DNA of 43,101 nucleotides from Rhodopirellula sp. (GTDB lineage: Bacteria > Planctomycetota > Planctomycetia > Pirellulales > Thermoguttaceae). Both the position numbers and the translations under genes were made by a program. This document shows positions 8,045 through 16,801 of the stretch, piece by piece (within the stretch, counting starts at the first letter, position 1; every line of letters starts with the position of its first letter). The stretch covers positions 1 through 43,101 of the forward strand of contig JAAYEH010000170.1 of NCBI GenBank assembly GCA_012728855.1, in the 5' to 3' direction. The notes under the pieces were generated by a model that saw only the letters and a program-made list of their open reading frames with translations, had not been told where the DNA came from and did no database searches.

Positions 8045-8395
8045 TCAACTCCCGCCCGTTCCCGCCCGACCGCGTGCCGCTTTTTCCTCGAGCCCGCAGA
8101 CACCGAAGCGTCGCGCCAATTCCGCTTCCAGGTCGCTCAGATCCCGGTCGCAATACGCCAACAGCACGAGCAAATGGTACACCAAATCGGCTGCTTCATG
8201 GATGACGTCCCCCGAAGAGGCTTCCGGTGCCTGGCCGGCTGCTTCGACCACCTCTTTCGCCTCCTCGACCACCTTCGCCCCAATCCGCTCGATCCCGCCG
8301 TTGAGCAATTGCGTAGTGTAGGAATCGCGTGGACGATCCGCCTTGCGCCGGTGGATCACTTCCATCAGCCGAGAAAGAATCGACGGTTCGGGCAC
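8045..8395 (-). CDS. hisE: Phosphoribosyl-ATP pyrophosphatase
   Basis: The 116-residue protein matches the all-alpha MazG-like fold of HisE, which hydrolyses phosphoribosyl-ATP to phosphoribosyl-AMP in the second step of histidine synthesis. Diagnostic text is SYTTQLLNGGIERIGAKVVEEAKE followed by the metal-binding EAADLVYHLLVLL helix, in the order expected. The opening MPEPSILSRLMEVIHRRK is typical in length. It is a stand-alone HisE, not fused to HisI. No other his gene is adjacent, which is common when histidine genes are scattered. The stop lies nine bases from the family A hairpin. Confidence 0.95.
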   Translation of the reverse strand: MPEPSILSRLMEVIHRRKADRPRDSYTTQLLNGGIERIGAKVVEEAKEVVEAAGQAPEASSGDVIHEAADLVYHLLVLLAYCDRDLSDLEAELARRFGVCGLEEKAARGRAGTGGS

Positions 8396-8506
8396 TTTTG
8401 GCCTCCTTACGCCTCGCTAATACAGCACGGGCTCGTTCGGCGATGTTAGCCGCCCACCGCGAGTCCGGGCATGGCTCCAATCTCGACGTTTGCAGGTAAC
8501 AAAAGG

Positions 8507-8614
8507 TAGATCCCGCTTGCCGAGCAGGATCTGGGTGCGGAGTTGGCGTGCTATCGCCCCACGGAGTGGAAACTTCACTTAGCCGCTCAAGTCCCGCTCG
8601 GCAAGCGGGATCTA
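8507..8614. repeat. Hairpin repeat family B, inverted pair
   Basis: The arm TAGATCCCGCTTGCCGAGC at 8507-8525 is repeated as its exact 19-base complement at 8596-8614. Each arm together with its neighbouring bases can also fold on its own (AGATCC with GGATCT; CCCGCT with AGCGGG). This is the arrangement of two REP hairpins in opposite orientation. A single copy of the same hairpin occurs at 22545-22569. The pair fills much of the 329-base gap between hisE and folE; no gene is supported there. Confidence 0.85.
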
Positions 8615-8724
8615 TTGGCTGCGACCCGTTTCTGAACCCGTGCCCAACCGTCTCTCGCTTGACCAGCTTGACGGGGGGGTTTAAGATTCATGGTTGGCCT
8701 ACCAAACAGTAGTGAGTTTATTCG

Positions 8725-9375
8725 ATGACTTTTGATTCTGACCAGCCCCGCGCCAATCCAGCAAGCGTCGCCGACGATTTGGAGGAGGCCGGTTGCCCCC
8801 CTGCGGCGAAGGCGGACTTGCCGAGGATAGAACGGGCCGTCCGGGAAATCCTCTTCGCAGTCGGCGAAGATCCCGATCGTGAGGGGCTTCGGGAAACGCC
8901 CGCGCGTGTCGCGCGGATGTATGCCGAGATGTTCAGCGGGCTTTTCGAGGATCCGCGGGTTCATCTGAAGAAGTTCTTCACCGAGAAGTACGACGAGGTT
9001 GTCTTGGTTCGCGATATCTCTTTCAACAGTATGTGCGAACATCATATGCTCCCTTTCATGGGAAAGGCGCACATCGGCTACCTTCCGGACGGCCGGGTCG
9101 TCGGGTTGAGCAAAATCGCGAGGGTGGTGGAGGCTGTCGCGCGTCGGCCCCAGGTGCAGGAGCGAATGACGGAGATGGTCGCCGATCTGTTGATGGAGGA
9201 ACTCCAGGCCCGCGGCGTGACGGTGGTGATCGAGGCGGTCCATAGCTGCATGGCGATCCGCGGCGTGCGCAAGCCGGGGAGTATGTGCGTGACCTCGGCC
9301 ATGAAAGGGGCGTTTCGCAATAATCCGTCTACGCGGGCGGAGATCATGACGCTCATCTACGGAGATCGCCGCTGA
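8725..9375 (+). CDS. folE: GTP cyclohydrolase I
   Basis: This 216-residue enzyme converts GTP to dihydroneopterin triphosphate, the first step of tetrahydrofolate (and pterin cofactor) synthesis. Zinc ligands are visible as C104 and H107 in [10 protein letters not shown] and C175 in HSCMAIRG, corresponding to C110, H113 and C181 of the E. coli enzyme. The segments [32 protein letters not shown] and RPQVQERMT are family hallmarks. The first 30 residues are a variable extension. It starts 14 bases before the FAD/Fe-S gene ends of the same transcription unit begin (stop 9375, next start 9390), so co-transcription is likely. Confidence 0.97.
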   Translation: MTFDSDQPRANPASVADDLEEAGCPPAAKADLPRIERAVREILFAVGEDPDREGLRETPARVARMYAEMFSGLFEDPRVHLKKFFTEKYDEVVLVRDISFNSMCEHHMLPFMGKAHIGYLPDGRVVGLSKIARVVEAVARRPQVQERMTEMVADLLMEELQARGVTVVIEAVHSCMAIRGVRKPGSMCVTSAMKGAFRNNPSTRAEIMTLIYGDRR

Positions 9376-9389
9376 CGCGCGACTGAGCG

Positions 9390-12371
9390 ATGCCTCAATT
9401 GGACCAGCAGCGCGAGCGGATCCAGGACGATCTCCGCGGAGTCATCTCCGGCGAGGTCCGTTGCGACGACGTATTTCTGCAGCTCTTCGCCAGCGATGCC
9501 AGCATCTACGAGATCAAGCCGCTGGGAGTGGTGCGACCTCGCTCCACTGCGGATGTGGTCGCCTGCGTGCAGTATGCCGCCGAAAAGCAAATACCGCTGC
9601 ACGCGCGTGGAGCGGGTTCCGGGGCGGCGGGCGGGGTGCTGGGACCGGGGTTGATCGTCGATTTCTCCCGGTTTCTCCGCCGCGTGATCTATACCGAGGG
9701 CGATCGCATTCGCGTGCAACCGGGAGTCGTCCACGACCGGCTGAATGCCCATCTTCGGCCGCGGGGTCGAATCTTCGGCCCCGATTCGGCCTCGAGTACG
9801 ACGACGACCCTCGGCAGCATGATCGCCGTCGACGCCTCCGGGAGCCGATGGTTGCGGCACGGCTCGACACGCCGGCACATCCTGGCGTTGCAGGTGGTGC
9901 TTGCCGACGGCGAGGTGCTGGAAGTCGGCCGCGAGCCGTTGGACGAGAATCGCCAGAAAGCGATGCCGCCTCGCAAACGTGAGCTGGTCCGGGAATTGTC
10001 CACCTTGTTGCGGAGCCATGCGAACCTCATCAGCGAGAAACAACCCGACCGTTCGCCCCTCCCCGGCGGCTATAAGCTGGCCGGGGGCATCGAGGACGGG
10101 CACCTTAATCTCGCCGGCCTCATCGCAGGTTCCGAAGGCACTCTGGCTCTGGTAACCGAGGCGCTCTTGGCAACGCAACCGCTGCCGCGATCCACCGGCG
10201 CGGTGCTGCTGTTGTTCGACAGCTTGGAGAAGGCCGCTCGGGCTGTGATGGACATCCTCCCTCACCGTCCGGCCGCTTGCGACCTGATGGACCGCCGGCA
10301 TATCAGTCTTGCCAAAGAAGCGGACGGACGGTTCGAGTCGCTCGTACCGAACGCGGCCGAAGCCGTTCTCCTGATCGAGCAGGACGGCAACGGACCGCTG
10401 GAGGTCCGGCAGCGGCTTCACCACCTGGTGGACCAGGTTTGCGAACGGCACCGCCTGGCGTTCGGTAGCCGTCAGGCGTTCGACCCCGCCGAGTTGGATC
10501 TTTTCTGGCAGCTTGCGCACAAAGCCCAGCCGGCATTGTACCGGCTGAAAGGAGGAGCCAAGCCGGTTTCCTTTATTGATGACGTGGTGGTTCCCCCCGA
10601 GACGCTCGCGGACTTCTTGGTGCGGATGCAAAACGTGTTGAAGCGGCACCAGGTGACGGCTTCCATTTTCTGCCACGCCGGTCATGGCGAACTCCATATT
10701 CGGCCGTTCTTGGATTTGGCCGACCGGGAGACGGCCTCCAAGATGCAGCGGCTGGCAAGCGACGTGTACGATGAATTGTTTTCCGTGGGCGGCAGCCTCG
10801 GCGGTGAGCATGCCTGCGGCCTGATTCGGACGTCGTTCCTCCCCCGGCAATACGGGGAGTTGTACCAGATGTTCCGCGATGTGAAGCACATTTTCGACCC
10901 GGCGGGAATTCTCAACCCGGGCAAGATCGTCGGCGACGACCCGGACCTGATGACGCGAAATCTCCGACCCGTCATCGCCGCCGAGCCCAGCGTCGTCGGC
11001 GACCCCAAGAATCCCGACGCCCCCGGATTGCGCAACCTGGTGGAATTGCAACTCAATTGGGATCCGGCCCAGGTGGCCACCGTGACACGGGCTTGCAACG
11101 GCTGTGGCGAGTGCCGCACCCAATCGCCCGACGCGCGGATGTGCCCGATCTTCCGCGCTTTGCCGGCCGAGGAGGCGTCGCCCCGCGCCAAGGCAAATTT
11201 GATCCGCGGCGTGCTGACCGGCAAACTCGATCTGAACAGTCTCACCAGCGAGGAATTCAAGAAAGTCGCCGATCTTTGTATCAACTGCCACATGTGTTTG
11301 CACGAGTGTCCGGCCAAGGTTGACATCCCGAAGCTGATGGTCGAGGGCAAGGGGGCTTACGTGGCGGCCAACGGCCTTTCGCTGAGCGATCGGGTGCTGA
11401 CGCACTTGGATGTGGTCAGCCGCCTGGCGTGCATGATCAGTCCGCTGGCCAACTGGTCGCTCAAGAACCGGCAGATGCGGTGGCTGATGGAAAAGGCATT
11501 TGGAATCGCGCAGGGGCGGAAGCTGCCGCGTGTTGATTCGCCAAGCTTTCTTCGCCGTGCGGCCAGGCGCCGGCTGACCAGACCGAGCCGTCGCAGCGGT
11601 CACAAGGTAGCGTACTTCGTCGACATGTACGCCAACTACCACGATTCGCAACTGGCCCGCGCCATGGTCGCCGTCTTTGAGCACAACGGGGTTGCCGTCT
11701 ACGTTCCGCCACGACAACGCCAGGCCGGCATGGGTGCGATTTCCGCGGGCGCGTTGGATACCGCACGTCGCCTGGCGCGGCACAACACGGCGATCCTGGC
11801 GGATGCCGTGCGGCAGGGATACCATATCATAGCGACGGAGCCCGGCGCGGCGGTCTGCCTGGTGCGGGAGTATCCGAATCTGCTCGACGACGACGACGTC
11901 CGCCTGGTTGCCGCCAACAGCAGCGAAGCCTGCGATTACCTCTGGAAACTCCACACCATGGGCACCCTGCAGCTCGACCTGAAACCGGTCACCGCGACAC
12001 TCGCCTACCACATGCCCTGCCGGATGAAGGCGTTGCAGATCGGATCGCCCGGTGAAAACCTGCTGCGGCTGATTCCCGGCCTCACCGTGCATCCTATCGA
12101 AGAGGGTTGCTCGGGAATGGCAGGTACCTTTGGCCTGAAGCGCGAGAACTACCGCGCCAGCTTGCGGATCGGCATGAATCTGATCAACCGGTTGCGGGAA
12201 CCTGTCTACCAGGCGGGGACGACCGAGTGCAGCACCTGCAAGATACAGATGGAACAGGGCACCACCAAGCCCACGATTCACCCGCTGAAACTTTTCGCCT
12301 TGTCGTATGGTCTGATGCCCGAAATCATGGAGCTACTGACCACTTCGGGGCAGGAGTTGCTCGTCACGTGA
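9390..12371 (+). CDS. FAD-linked oxidase fused to Fe-S/CCG domains (YdiJ/D-2-hydroxyacid dehydrogenase-like)
   Basis: The 993-residue protein joins a flavin oxidoreductase and an electron-transfer part. Residues about 45-240 form the FAD_binding_4 domain (VRPRSTADVVACV, HARGAGSGAAGGV, GPDSASSTTTTLGSM). An FAD-oxidase C-terminal domain extends to about 530 and includes ASIFCHAGHGELHIRP. Two 4Fe-4S motifs follow: C569, C572, C575, C585 and C630, C633, C636, C640. The C-terminal GlpC/CCG-like region contains EEGCSGMAGTFG and C947/C950 in CSTC. Size and order match E. coli YdiJ, a D-2-hydroxyglutarate dehydrogenase, so oxidation of a D-2-hydroxyacid is likely; the precise acid is not shown. The gene overlaps moaD by four bases (GTGA). 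Confidence 0.9.
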   Translation: MPQLDQQRERIQDDLRGVISGEVRCDDVFLQLFASDASIYEIKPLGVVRPRSTADVVACVQYAAEKQIPLHARGAGSGAAGGVLGPGLIVDFSRFLRRVIYTEGDRIRVQPGVVHDRLNAHLRPRGRIFGPDSASSTTTTLGSMIAVDASGSRWLRHGSTRRHILALQVVLADGEVLEVGREPLDENRQKAMPPRKRELVRELSTLLRSHANLISEKQPDRSPLPGGYKLAGGIEDGHLNLAGLIAGSEGTLALVTEALLATQPLPRSTGAVLLLFDSLEKAARAVMDILPHRPAACDLMDRRHISLAKEADGRFESLVPNAAEAVLLIEQDGNGPLEVRQRLHHLVDQVCERHRLAFGSRQAFDPAELDLFWQLAHKAQPALYRLKGGAKPVSFIDDVVVPPETLADFLVRMQNVLKRHQVTASIFCHAGHGELHIRPFLDLADRETASKMQRLASDVYDELFSVGGSLGGEHACGLIRTSFLPRQYGELYQMFRDVKHIFDPAGILNPGKIVGDDPDLMTRNLRPVIAAEPSVVGDPKNPDAPGLRNLVELQLNWDPAQVATVTRACNGCGECRTQSPDARMCPIFRALPAEEASPRAKANLIRGVLTGKLDLNSLTSEEFKKVADLCINCHMCLHECPAKVDIPKLMVEGKGAYVAANGLSLSDRVLTHLDVVSRLACMISPLANWSLKNRQMRWLMEKAFGIAQGRKLPRVDSPSFLRRAARRRLTRPSRRSGHKVAYFVDMYANYHDSQLARAMVAVFEHNGVAVYVPPRQRQAGMGAISAGALDTARRLARHNTAILADAVRQGYHIIATEPGAAVCLVREYPNLLDDDDVRLVAANSSEACDYLWKLHTMGTLQLDLKPVTATLAYHMPCRMKALQIGSPGENLLRLIPGLTVHPIEEGCSGMAGTFGLKRENYRASLRIGMNLINRLREPVYQAGTTECSTCKIQMEQGTTKPTIHPLKLFALSYGLMPEIMELLTTSGQELLVT

Positions 12372-12613
12372 AAGTCTCCGTTCGTCTGTTCGCCGTCGCT
12401 CAACAGATCGCCGGCCGCGACTTGCTCGACTTGGAGCTTTCCGAGTCGGCGACGATCGGCGACCTTCGCCGCCAACTCGGCTGCGAAGTCCCGGCTCTGT
12501 CGCCGCTGTTGGGTCCGATGTTGTTTGCGGTCAACGCACGCTATGCCGACGATGCCACGTTAGTTCCTCCCGATGGCGAAATTGCCTGCATTCCGCCGGC
12601 CAGCGGCGGCTGA
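12368..12613 (+). CDS. moaD: MoaD-like sulfur-carrier protein (molybdopterin synthase small subunit)
   Basis: The GTG at 12368 overlaps the TGA of the preceding gene and gives an 81-residue ubiquitin-like protein. It opens VKVSVRLFAVAQQIAG, contains the typical ATIGDLRRQL and LFAVNARYADDATLVPPDGEIACIPP segments, and ends in Gly-Gly, the residue pair that carries the thiocarboxylate sulfur in MoaD/ThiS proteins. It would pair with MoaE to make molybdopterin. No other moa gene is adjacent. The overlap with a flavin/Fe-S oxidoreductase suggests translational coupling, but the oxidoreductase itself has no molybdopterin domain. ThiS-type carrier function cannot be fully excluded; the IPPASGG end favours MoaD. 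Confidence 0.9.
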   Translation: MKVSVRLFAVAQQIAGRDLLDLELSESATIGDLRRQLGCEVPALSPLLGPMLFAVNARYADDATLVPPDGEIACIPPASGG

Positions 12614-12657
12614 GGATCGGCCGCAGAACTCGGAACCCAAACAGAAGTGCGGCTCAC

Positions 12658-12732
12658 AAGCAGCCCGGCTGCTGCCGTTTGCTCCGATGCTGGAATCACG
12701 CCGGGCGCGAATCAGAGCAGCCGGGCTGCTGG
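12658..12732. repeat. Hairpin repeat family C, copy 1
   Basis: The left half AAGCAGCCCGGCTGCTGCC and the right half GAGCAGCCGGGCTGCTGG bracket about 38 bases that include CCGATGCTGG. Both halves are themselves palindromic around GCAGCCCGGCTGC-like cores. Related copies lie at 33707-33780 and 38002-38074. It sits in the 265-base gap between moaD and the ABC ATPase gene; nothing else in the gap looks coding. Confidence 0.85.
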
Positions 12733-12747
12733 TTTCTGCTGTCGCAA

Positions 12748-12762
12748 CCAGGAAGGGGTCGG
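12748..12762. repeat. Half-site of hairpin family A
   Basis: CCAGGAAGGGGTCGG is identical to the 15 bases entering family A copy 3 at 41513-41527, and continues CAGT where the intact copies have GAGT. No complementary arm follows within the next 130 bases. It is directly beside a family C copy and looks like a degenerate or truncated family A element. Confidence 0.55.
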
Positions 12763-12878
12763 CAGTATCGATGTTTCGCACCCTGGGCGCGAACTTGCTT
12801 CGGTCAACCGTCGTAGATATTTTGTGGCTACCTTGGTGCCCGCTACCGGTATGCATCCACCAGAGGAGGGGATTTGTT

Positions 12879-13595
12879 GTGCCACTCTTGAGCGACCGAC
12901 CCGACGGTTCCTCTTCCAATGAAGTTCTCTTGCTCAAAGGGATTCGAAAATCATTCCGCGAACCCGATGGCGGCCGTTTGCCGATTCTGGCGATCGACGA
13001 TTACCACGTCGAGGCGGGCGAGCAGGTGGTGATCGTAGGCCGCAGCGGATGCGGGAAGACGACGCTGTTGCATGTAATCTCCGGGATCAGCCGACCGGAT
13101 GCCGGCCGGGTGAAAATCGACGGCTGGGACATCACGGTTTTTACCGAGGCAGAGTGCGATACCTTCCGCGCCGAACGGATCGGATACGTCTTTCAGACGT
13201 TTAATCTTCTGCCCGGCTTCACCGCTCTGGAAAATGTGCTGTTGGCGATGAAGTTCGGCCGGCGGCGCCCCGACAAGGCCCGTGGCCGGCATCTGTTGGA
13301 GCGCGTCGGGCTTGGCCATCGCATGACCCACAGGCCGACGATGCTGTCGGTCGGCGAACAACAGCGCGTGGCGGTCGCTCGGGCGCTGGCCAATCAGCCC
13401 CGGCTCCTGCTGGCGGACGAACCCACGGCGAACGTCGACTCGGGAAACCAGCAGCAGGTGGTCGATCTGCTGCGCGAGACCTGCCGGGAGGAAAACGTGG
13501 CGCTGTTGATGGTCACCCACGCTCCCGAGGTGGCCGAGCAGTTCGATCGCGTCGATCAGCTTGAACAAATCAACCGTGCGGTGGTGACTCGATGA
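12879..13595 (+). CDS. ABC transporter ATP-binding protein, LolD/MacB-like
   Basis: A GTG start at 12879 is chosen because GGAGGGG lies about nine bases upstream; this gives 238 residues. The protein has Walker A GRSGCGKT at residues 54-61, a Q-loop in YVFQTFNLLPGFTALEN, the signature LSVGEQQRVAVARAL (LSVGE instead of LSGGE), Walker B LLLADEPTANVD, and the H-loop in LMVTHAPEVAEQF. These are traits of the LolD/MacB/FtsE class that energises FtsX-type permeases. The stop overlaps the ATG of the permease gene (ATGA), so the two are translationally coupled subunits of one complex. A hairpin repeat and a half-repeat lie upstream of the ribosome site. Confidence 0.95.
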   Translation: MPLLSDRPDGSSSNEVLLLKGIRKSFREPDGGRLPILAIDDYHVEAGEQVVIVGRSGCGKTTLLHVISGISRPDAGRVKIDGWDITVFTEAECDTFRAERIGYVFQTFNLLPGFTALENVLLAMKFGRRRPDKARGRHLLERVGLGHRMTHRPTMLSVGEQQRVAVARALANQPRLLLADEPTANVDSGNQQQVVDLLRETCREENVALLMVTHAPEVAEQFDRVDQLEQINRAVVTR

Positions 13596-14965
13596 GCTTA
13601 TTGAGAATTGCCTGGCGAAGTATTCAGCAGCGTGCCTTGGCGTCGGCTTTGACGGCTTTCACGGTGGGGCTTGGCGTGGCGCTGGTCGTAGCCGTGCTGG
13701 TAATCCATGGTGTAATCGATCAGTCGTTCCGGCGCGGTTCGCAAGGATACGACCTGATCATCGGCGCCAAAGGAAGCCCCCTGCAACTGGTGCTCAATAC
13801 CGTCTTCCATCTCAGCCAACCGATCGAGACCATCCCCTATACGTACCTGGAAGAGTTCACCCTGGGGCGTTTCGCGCCGGCGGTGGAGGTGGCGATTCCC
13901 GTTTGCACCGGACACGACTATAGGGGCTTTTCCGTGGTGGCCACGGTCCCTGATGCCTTTGAAAGGCTGACCTACCTGGACGGGCGGGAGTACGCCTTTG
14001 CCGAGGGAGCCAATTTCCGCAGCGAAAACTACTTCGACGCGGTGATCGGCTCCACGGTCGCCAAGAGACTTCGTATGAAGCTTGGCGACACGTTTACCCC
14101 CGTCGCCACGGTCGGCGAACCAGGTGGTGAGGAAGGGCACGAGGCTTTCACCGTGGTCGGGATTCTCCAGCACACGGGCACTCCCAACGACCGAGCCCTA
14201 TTCGTCAATCTGGAGGGTTTCTATCGCTGCGAGGCGCATCAGCATGGAGCGTCGTTCGAAGAAAAGGTTCTTGCGGGCGAGGGCCTCGAGAGCCCCGGCG
14301 AACCGGACGCAAAGCCCGAGTCCGGTGAAATGCACGCAGAACATGGCGATCACGACAGCGATGCCGACGAGCACGAGCACGCGCACGAGCACGACCACGA
14401 AAGCCATCGAGCGCTTTCGGCGATTCTGCTGGTTACGGACATCGATCGCCAACCGCAACTGGCGATGTCGCTGCCGACGGTGGTCAATGACGAGGCGGTC
14501 GCCCAGGCGGTGATGCCGTCGCGGGTGATTGCGGAATTGTTCGACGGGATCGTCGGCAACGTGCAGTTGCTCCTTCTCGTTTTGGCCGTGATGGTGGTTG
14601 TGGTGGCCGGCGTCGGCATCTTGGTAAGCATTTACAACTCGATGAACGATCGCCGGCATGAAATCGCCGTGATCCGGGCGCTCGGCGCCCGCCGCACCAC
14701 CGTGATGAGCATCATCCTCGTCGAATCGATCTTGCTTTCGCTGGGCGGCGGAGTCTTGGGAGTCTTGATCGGACACGGCCTGACGGGCCTGCTTGCGCCC
14801 ACCATCGCTGAGCAGACCGGAGTGCTCGTCAGCCCCTTCTCCTTCCAGTGGGCGGAGTTGATCCTGGTGCCGGGACTGATCGTGCTTGCCACGCTGGTCG
14901 GGTACCTGCCCGCCTTGTCTGCCTATCGTACGGACGTCGCCAAGGCGCTGGCGTCGACGCCATAA
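13592..14965 (+). CDS. FtsX/MacB-type ABC permease with histidine-rich loop
   Basis: The 457-residue protein has the FtsX/MacB topology: a first membrane helix at about residues 17-40, a long extracytoplasmic domain, and three C-terminal helices (around 325-350, 375-400 and 420-445). The domain before the second helix contains a very acidic, histidine-rich stretch at about 247-271 with nine His in 25 residues, alternating with Asp and Glu (HEHAHEHDHE). Such stretches bind divalent metals, especially zinc, in many transporters. This suggests that the partner ATPase and this permease handle metal or a metal-loaded substrate rather than lipoproteins. The DUF3299-like gene follows 42 bases downstream. 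Function is inferred. Confidence 0.92.
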   Translation: MSLLRIAWRSIQQRALASALTAFTVGLGVALVVAVLVIHGVIDQSFRRGSQGYDLIIGAKGSPLQLVLNTVFHLSQPIETIPYTYLEEFTLGRFAPAVEVAIPVCTGHDYRGFSVVATVPDAFERLTYLDGREYAFAEGANFRSENYFDAVIGSTVAKRLRMKLGDTFTPVATVGEPGGEEGHEAFTVVGILQHTGTPNDRALFVNLEGFYRCEAHQHGASFEEKVLAGEGLESPGEPDAKPESGEMHAEHGDHDSDADEHEHAHEHDHESHRALSAILLVTDIDRQPQLAMSLPTVVNDEAVAQAVMPSRVIAELFDGIVGNVQLLLLVLAVMVVVVAGVGILVSIYNSMNDRRHEIAVIRALGARRTTVMSIILVESILLSLGGGVLGVLIGHGLTGLLAPTIAEQTGVLVSPFSFQWAELILVPGLIVLATLVGYLPALSAYRTDVAKALASTP

Positions 14966-15007
14966 TGAATCCCCGCCGTTGAATCCTTTCGATATGCAGG
15001 TGTCGCC

Positions 15008-15721
15008 ATGAACATCAAGACGGAGTCGACCGAAGACAGGACGGCCGGGGAGGTGTACGAAGATTTCTTCGACTACGAAGAAGAATTACACAGCCCGCAA
15101 CGGTACCGGCAGGTGAATCTGCTGGCAGTTCTCAGCACCGTGGTGGGCGGTCTATCGCTCTTGACGATGTTCCACTGGTACCTGGGATTCATCCCCGTGG
15201 CGGGGATCATTTTTGCCATGTTGGCCCAGCGGCAGATCAACCGGGCGCCGGAGGAATACACCGGACAGCGCTTGGTGATTGCAGGGTTCGCTCTGTCGAT
15301 CGGCATGTGGCTCGTCGGCGCCGGAGTGCTCACCTTTTCCCACATGAAGGAAGTCCCGATCGGGTACGAGGCGATCACCTGGCAGACGCTCAAGCCCGAT
15401 AAGTCGAGCGCGGCGATCCTGCCACAGGCGGCCATCGATCTCGACGAGAAGCGGGTTTACCTCAAAGGCTATATGTATCCGGGGCGGCAGGTGGTGAATC
15501 TGAAGGAGTTTCTCTTAGTGCCGACACAGGGGCACTGCAAGTTCTGCAGCTCGAATATTGCCAAGCACGAGATCGTCCGAGTGAAGTTCGTCGGGGACTA
15601 CAGGGCCGATTTTACTACCCACCATATAGGTGTCGGTGGCAAGCTATTAGTGGACCAGAGCCCCGGCTTTCACGAGTCGGGCGGTCTGCCCTTCACGATC
15701 GAGGCGGATGTGTTCCAATAG
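15008..15721 (+). CDS. Membrane protein with DUF4190-like N-terminus and DUF3299-like C-terminus
   Basis: This 237-residue protein has two predicted membrane helices (about residues 40-72 and 93-112) in a DUF4190-like layout, with AMLAQRQINRAPEEYTGQ between them. The C-terminal half, KRVYLKGYMYPGRQVV followed by EFLLVPTQGHCKFC, resembles DUF3299, a small domain often encoded near FtsX-type ABC transporters and metal proteins. C177 and C180 form a CxxC pair. The protein probably sits in the inner membrane with the DUF3299-like part outside. It follows the His-rich permease on the same strand, so all three genes may act together in metal handling. The DUF3299 call is by eye and needs a profile check. 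Confidence 0.7.
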   Translation: MNIKTESTEDRTAGEVYEDFFDYEEELHSPQRYRQVNLLAVLSTVVGGLSLLTMFHWYLGFIPVAGIIFAMLAQRQINRAPEEYTGQRLVIAGFALSIGMWLVGAGVLTFSHMKEVPIGYEAITWQTLKPDKSSAAILPQAAIDLDEKRVYLKGYMYPGRQVVNLKEFLLVPTQGHCKFCSSNIAKHEIVRVKFVGDYRADFTTHHIGVGGKLLVDQSPGFHESGGLPFTIEADVFQ

Positions 15722-15880
15722 CCACTTGTGGCGGGATCCTTTGCACCTTCCCCGTCTTGGCCGGAACCGCTATACTGCTTGCTTCCGCGGGTCGGCGGCC
15801 AACCTCGTTGCTGCCCGATTCGCCCCATCGGCCCAAGGGCCGTGAGAAGCCGCAACTCGTCAACAGCGTTCGGGATACGA

Positions 15881-16732
15881 ATGCCGAAATACGTGGTTCG
15901 CTTCGGTGCCATGCGAATTCTGGGGACTTGCGATCCTCCAGCGGACAACCCGTTTGCGCGAGGAACGCGGGTGATCCTCCGCACGGAGCGGGGGTTGGAG
16001 GCTGGTGAGGTGCTTTGCGAAGCCAGCCCGGCCACGGCCGCCCAGGAGAGCGCCTCGGCGGGACAGATCCTGCGGGCGATGACAGCGGAAGACGCCAACG
16101 AATTGTCGCGGATTCACGAACACGAGCGGCAGGAATTCGAGACGTGTCTGCGCTGCATTAAAACTCTCGATCTCGCCATGCAACTGGTCGACGTCGAGCA
16201 CATCTTCGGAGGCGAGCGTATTGTCGTCTACTACCTGGCGGACGGCCGCGTCGACTTCCGCGAACTGGTCAAAGTTCTGGCCGGAGAATTTCAAACGCGG
16301 ATCGAAATGCGGCAAATCGGGGTTCGAGACGAGGCGAAGCTGCTGGCCGATTACGGCGACTGCGGTAAACCGGTTTGCTGCAATAATCACCTGGTGGCGA
16401 TGCCGCCCGTGTCGATGAAGATGGCCAAGCTGCAAAAGGCCACGCTCGACCCGACGAAGATTTCCGGCCGTTGCGGCCGGTTGAAGTGCTGTCTGCGCTA
16501 CGAATACGACGTTTACGAACAAACCCTCAATGAGCTACCCCCGATCGGAACACGGGTAAATATAAAAGAAGGGCCGGGTCGCGTGATTGGTCATGAAATC
16601 CTCGCAGGCCAGGTTCTCGTCGAGACCGAATCCCGCACGCGAATTCTGGTCCGAGTCGCCGACATCACGGCTGTAGCGGATGGGAACGAGACCGATCCGC
16701 AATCGGAGTCCGATGACTTACGCCTTTCTTGA
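15881..16732 (+). CDS. ricT: PSP1-domain protein, RicT/YaaT-like
   Basis: Start at ATG 15881, where the homologous text MPKYVVRFGAMRILG begins; the open frame upstream to 15728 does not resemble the family. The 283-residue protein has the PSP1 C-terminal domain: AEDANELSRIHEHERQEF, then FGGERIVVYYLADGRVDFREL, and two cysteine clusters, GDCGKPVCCNN and GRCGRLKCCLRYE. In Bacillus, RicT (YaaT) with RicA and RicF forms a Fe-S complex that stimulates RNase Y-dependent mRNA processing. The cysteines that hold those clusters are present. RicA and RicF are not seen nearby. The Minf_1886-type gene follows. Confidence 0.9.
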   Translation: MPKYVVRFGAMRILGTCDPPADNPFARGTRVILRTERGLEAGEVLCEASPATAAQESASAGQILRAMTAEDANELSRIHEHERQEFETCLRCIKTLDLAMQLVDVEHIFGGERIVVYYLADGRVDFRELVKVLAGEFQTRIEMRQIGVRDEAKLLADYGDCGKPVCCNNHLVAMPPVSMKMAKLQKATLDPTKISGRCGRLKCCLRYEYDVYEQTLNELPPIGTRVNIKEGPGRVIGHEILAGQVLVETESRTRILVRVADITAVADGNETDPQSESDDLRLS

Positions 16733-16801
16733 CTTGGGCGAAGGGCCGTGTTCGCGCCCCGCCTGCCGCCCGTCGGAACTGCCTTACCGATAGTACAAAC
16801 G

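Noticed and set aside
6912..8153. A 413-codon minus-strand frame across the amidohydrolase and the family A hairpin
   Set aside because: The other strand holds a complete enzyme and hisE begins in another frame; the frame reads through a repeat.
7968..8614. CRISPR array
   Set aside because: Repeats are hairpins of different families, not direct repeats with regular spacers, and no cas gene is present.
9357..12281. A 974-codon open frame on the minus strand opposite the FAD/Fe-S gene
   Set aside because: It mirrors a well-conserved plus-strand gene in GC-rich DNA, has no recognisable domain and no ribosome site; it is a shadow.
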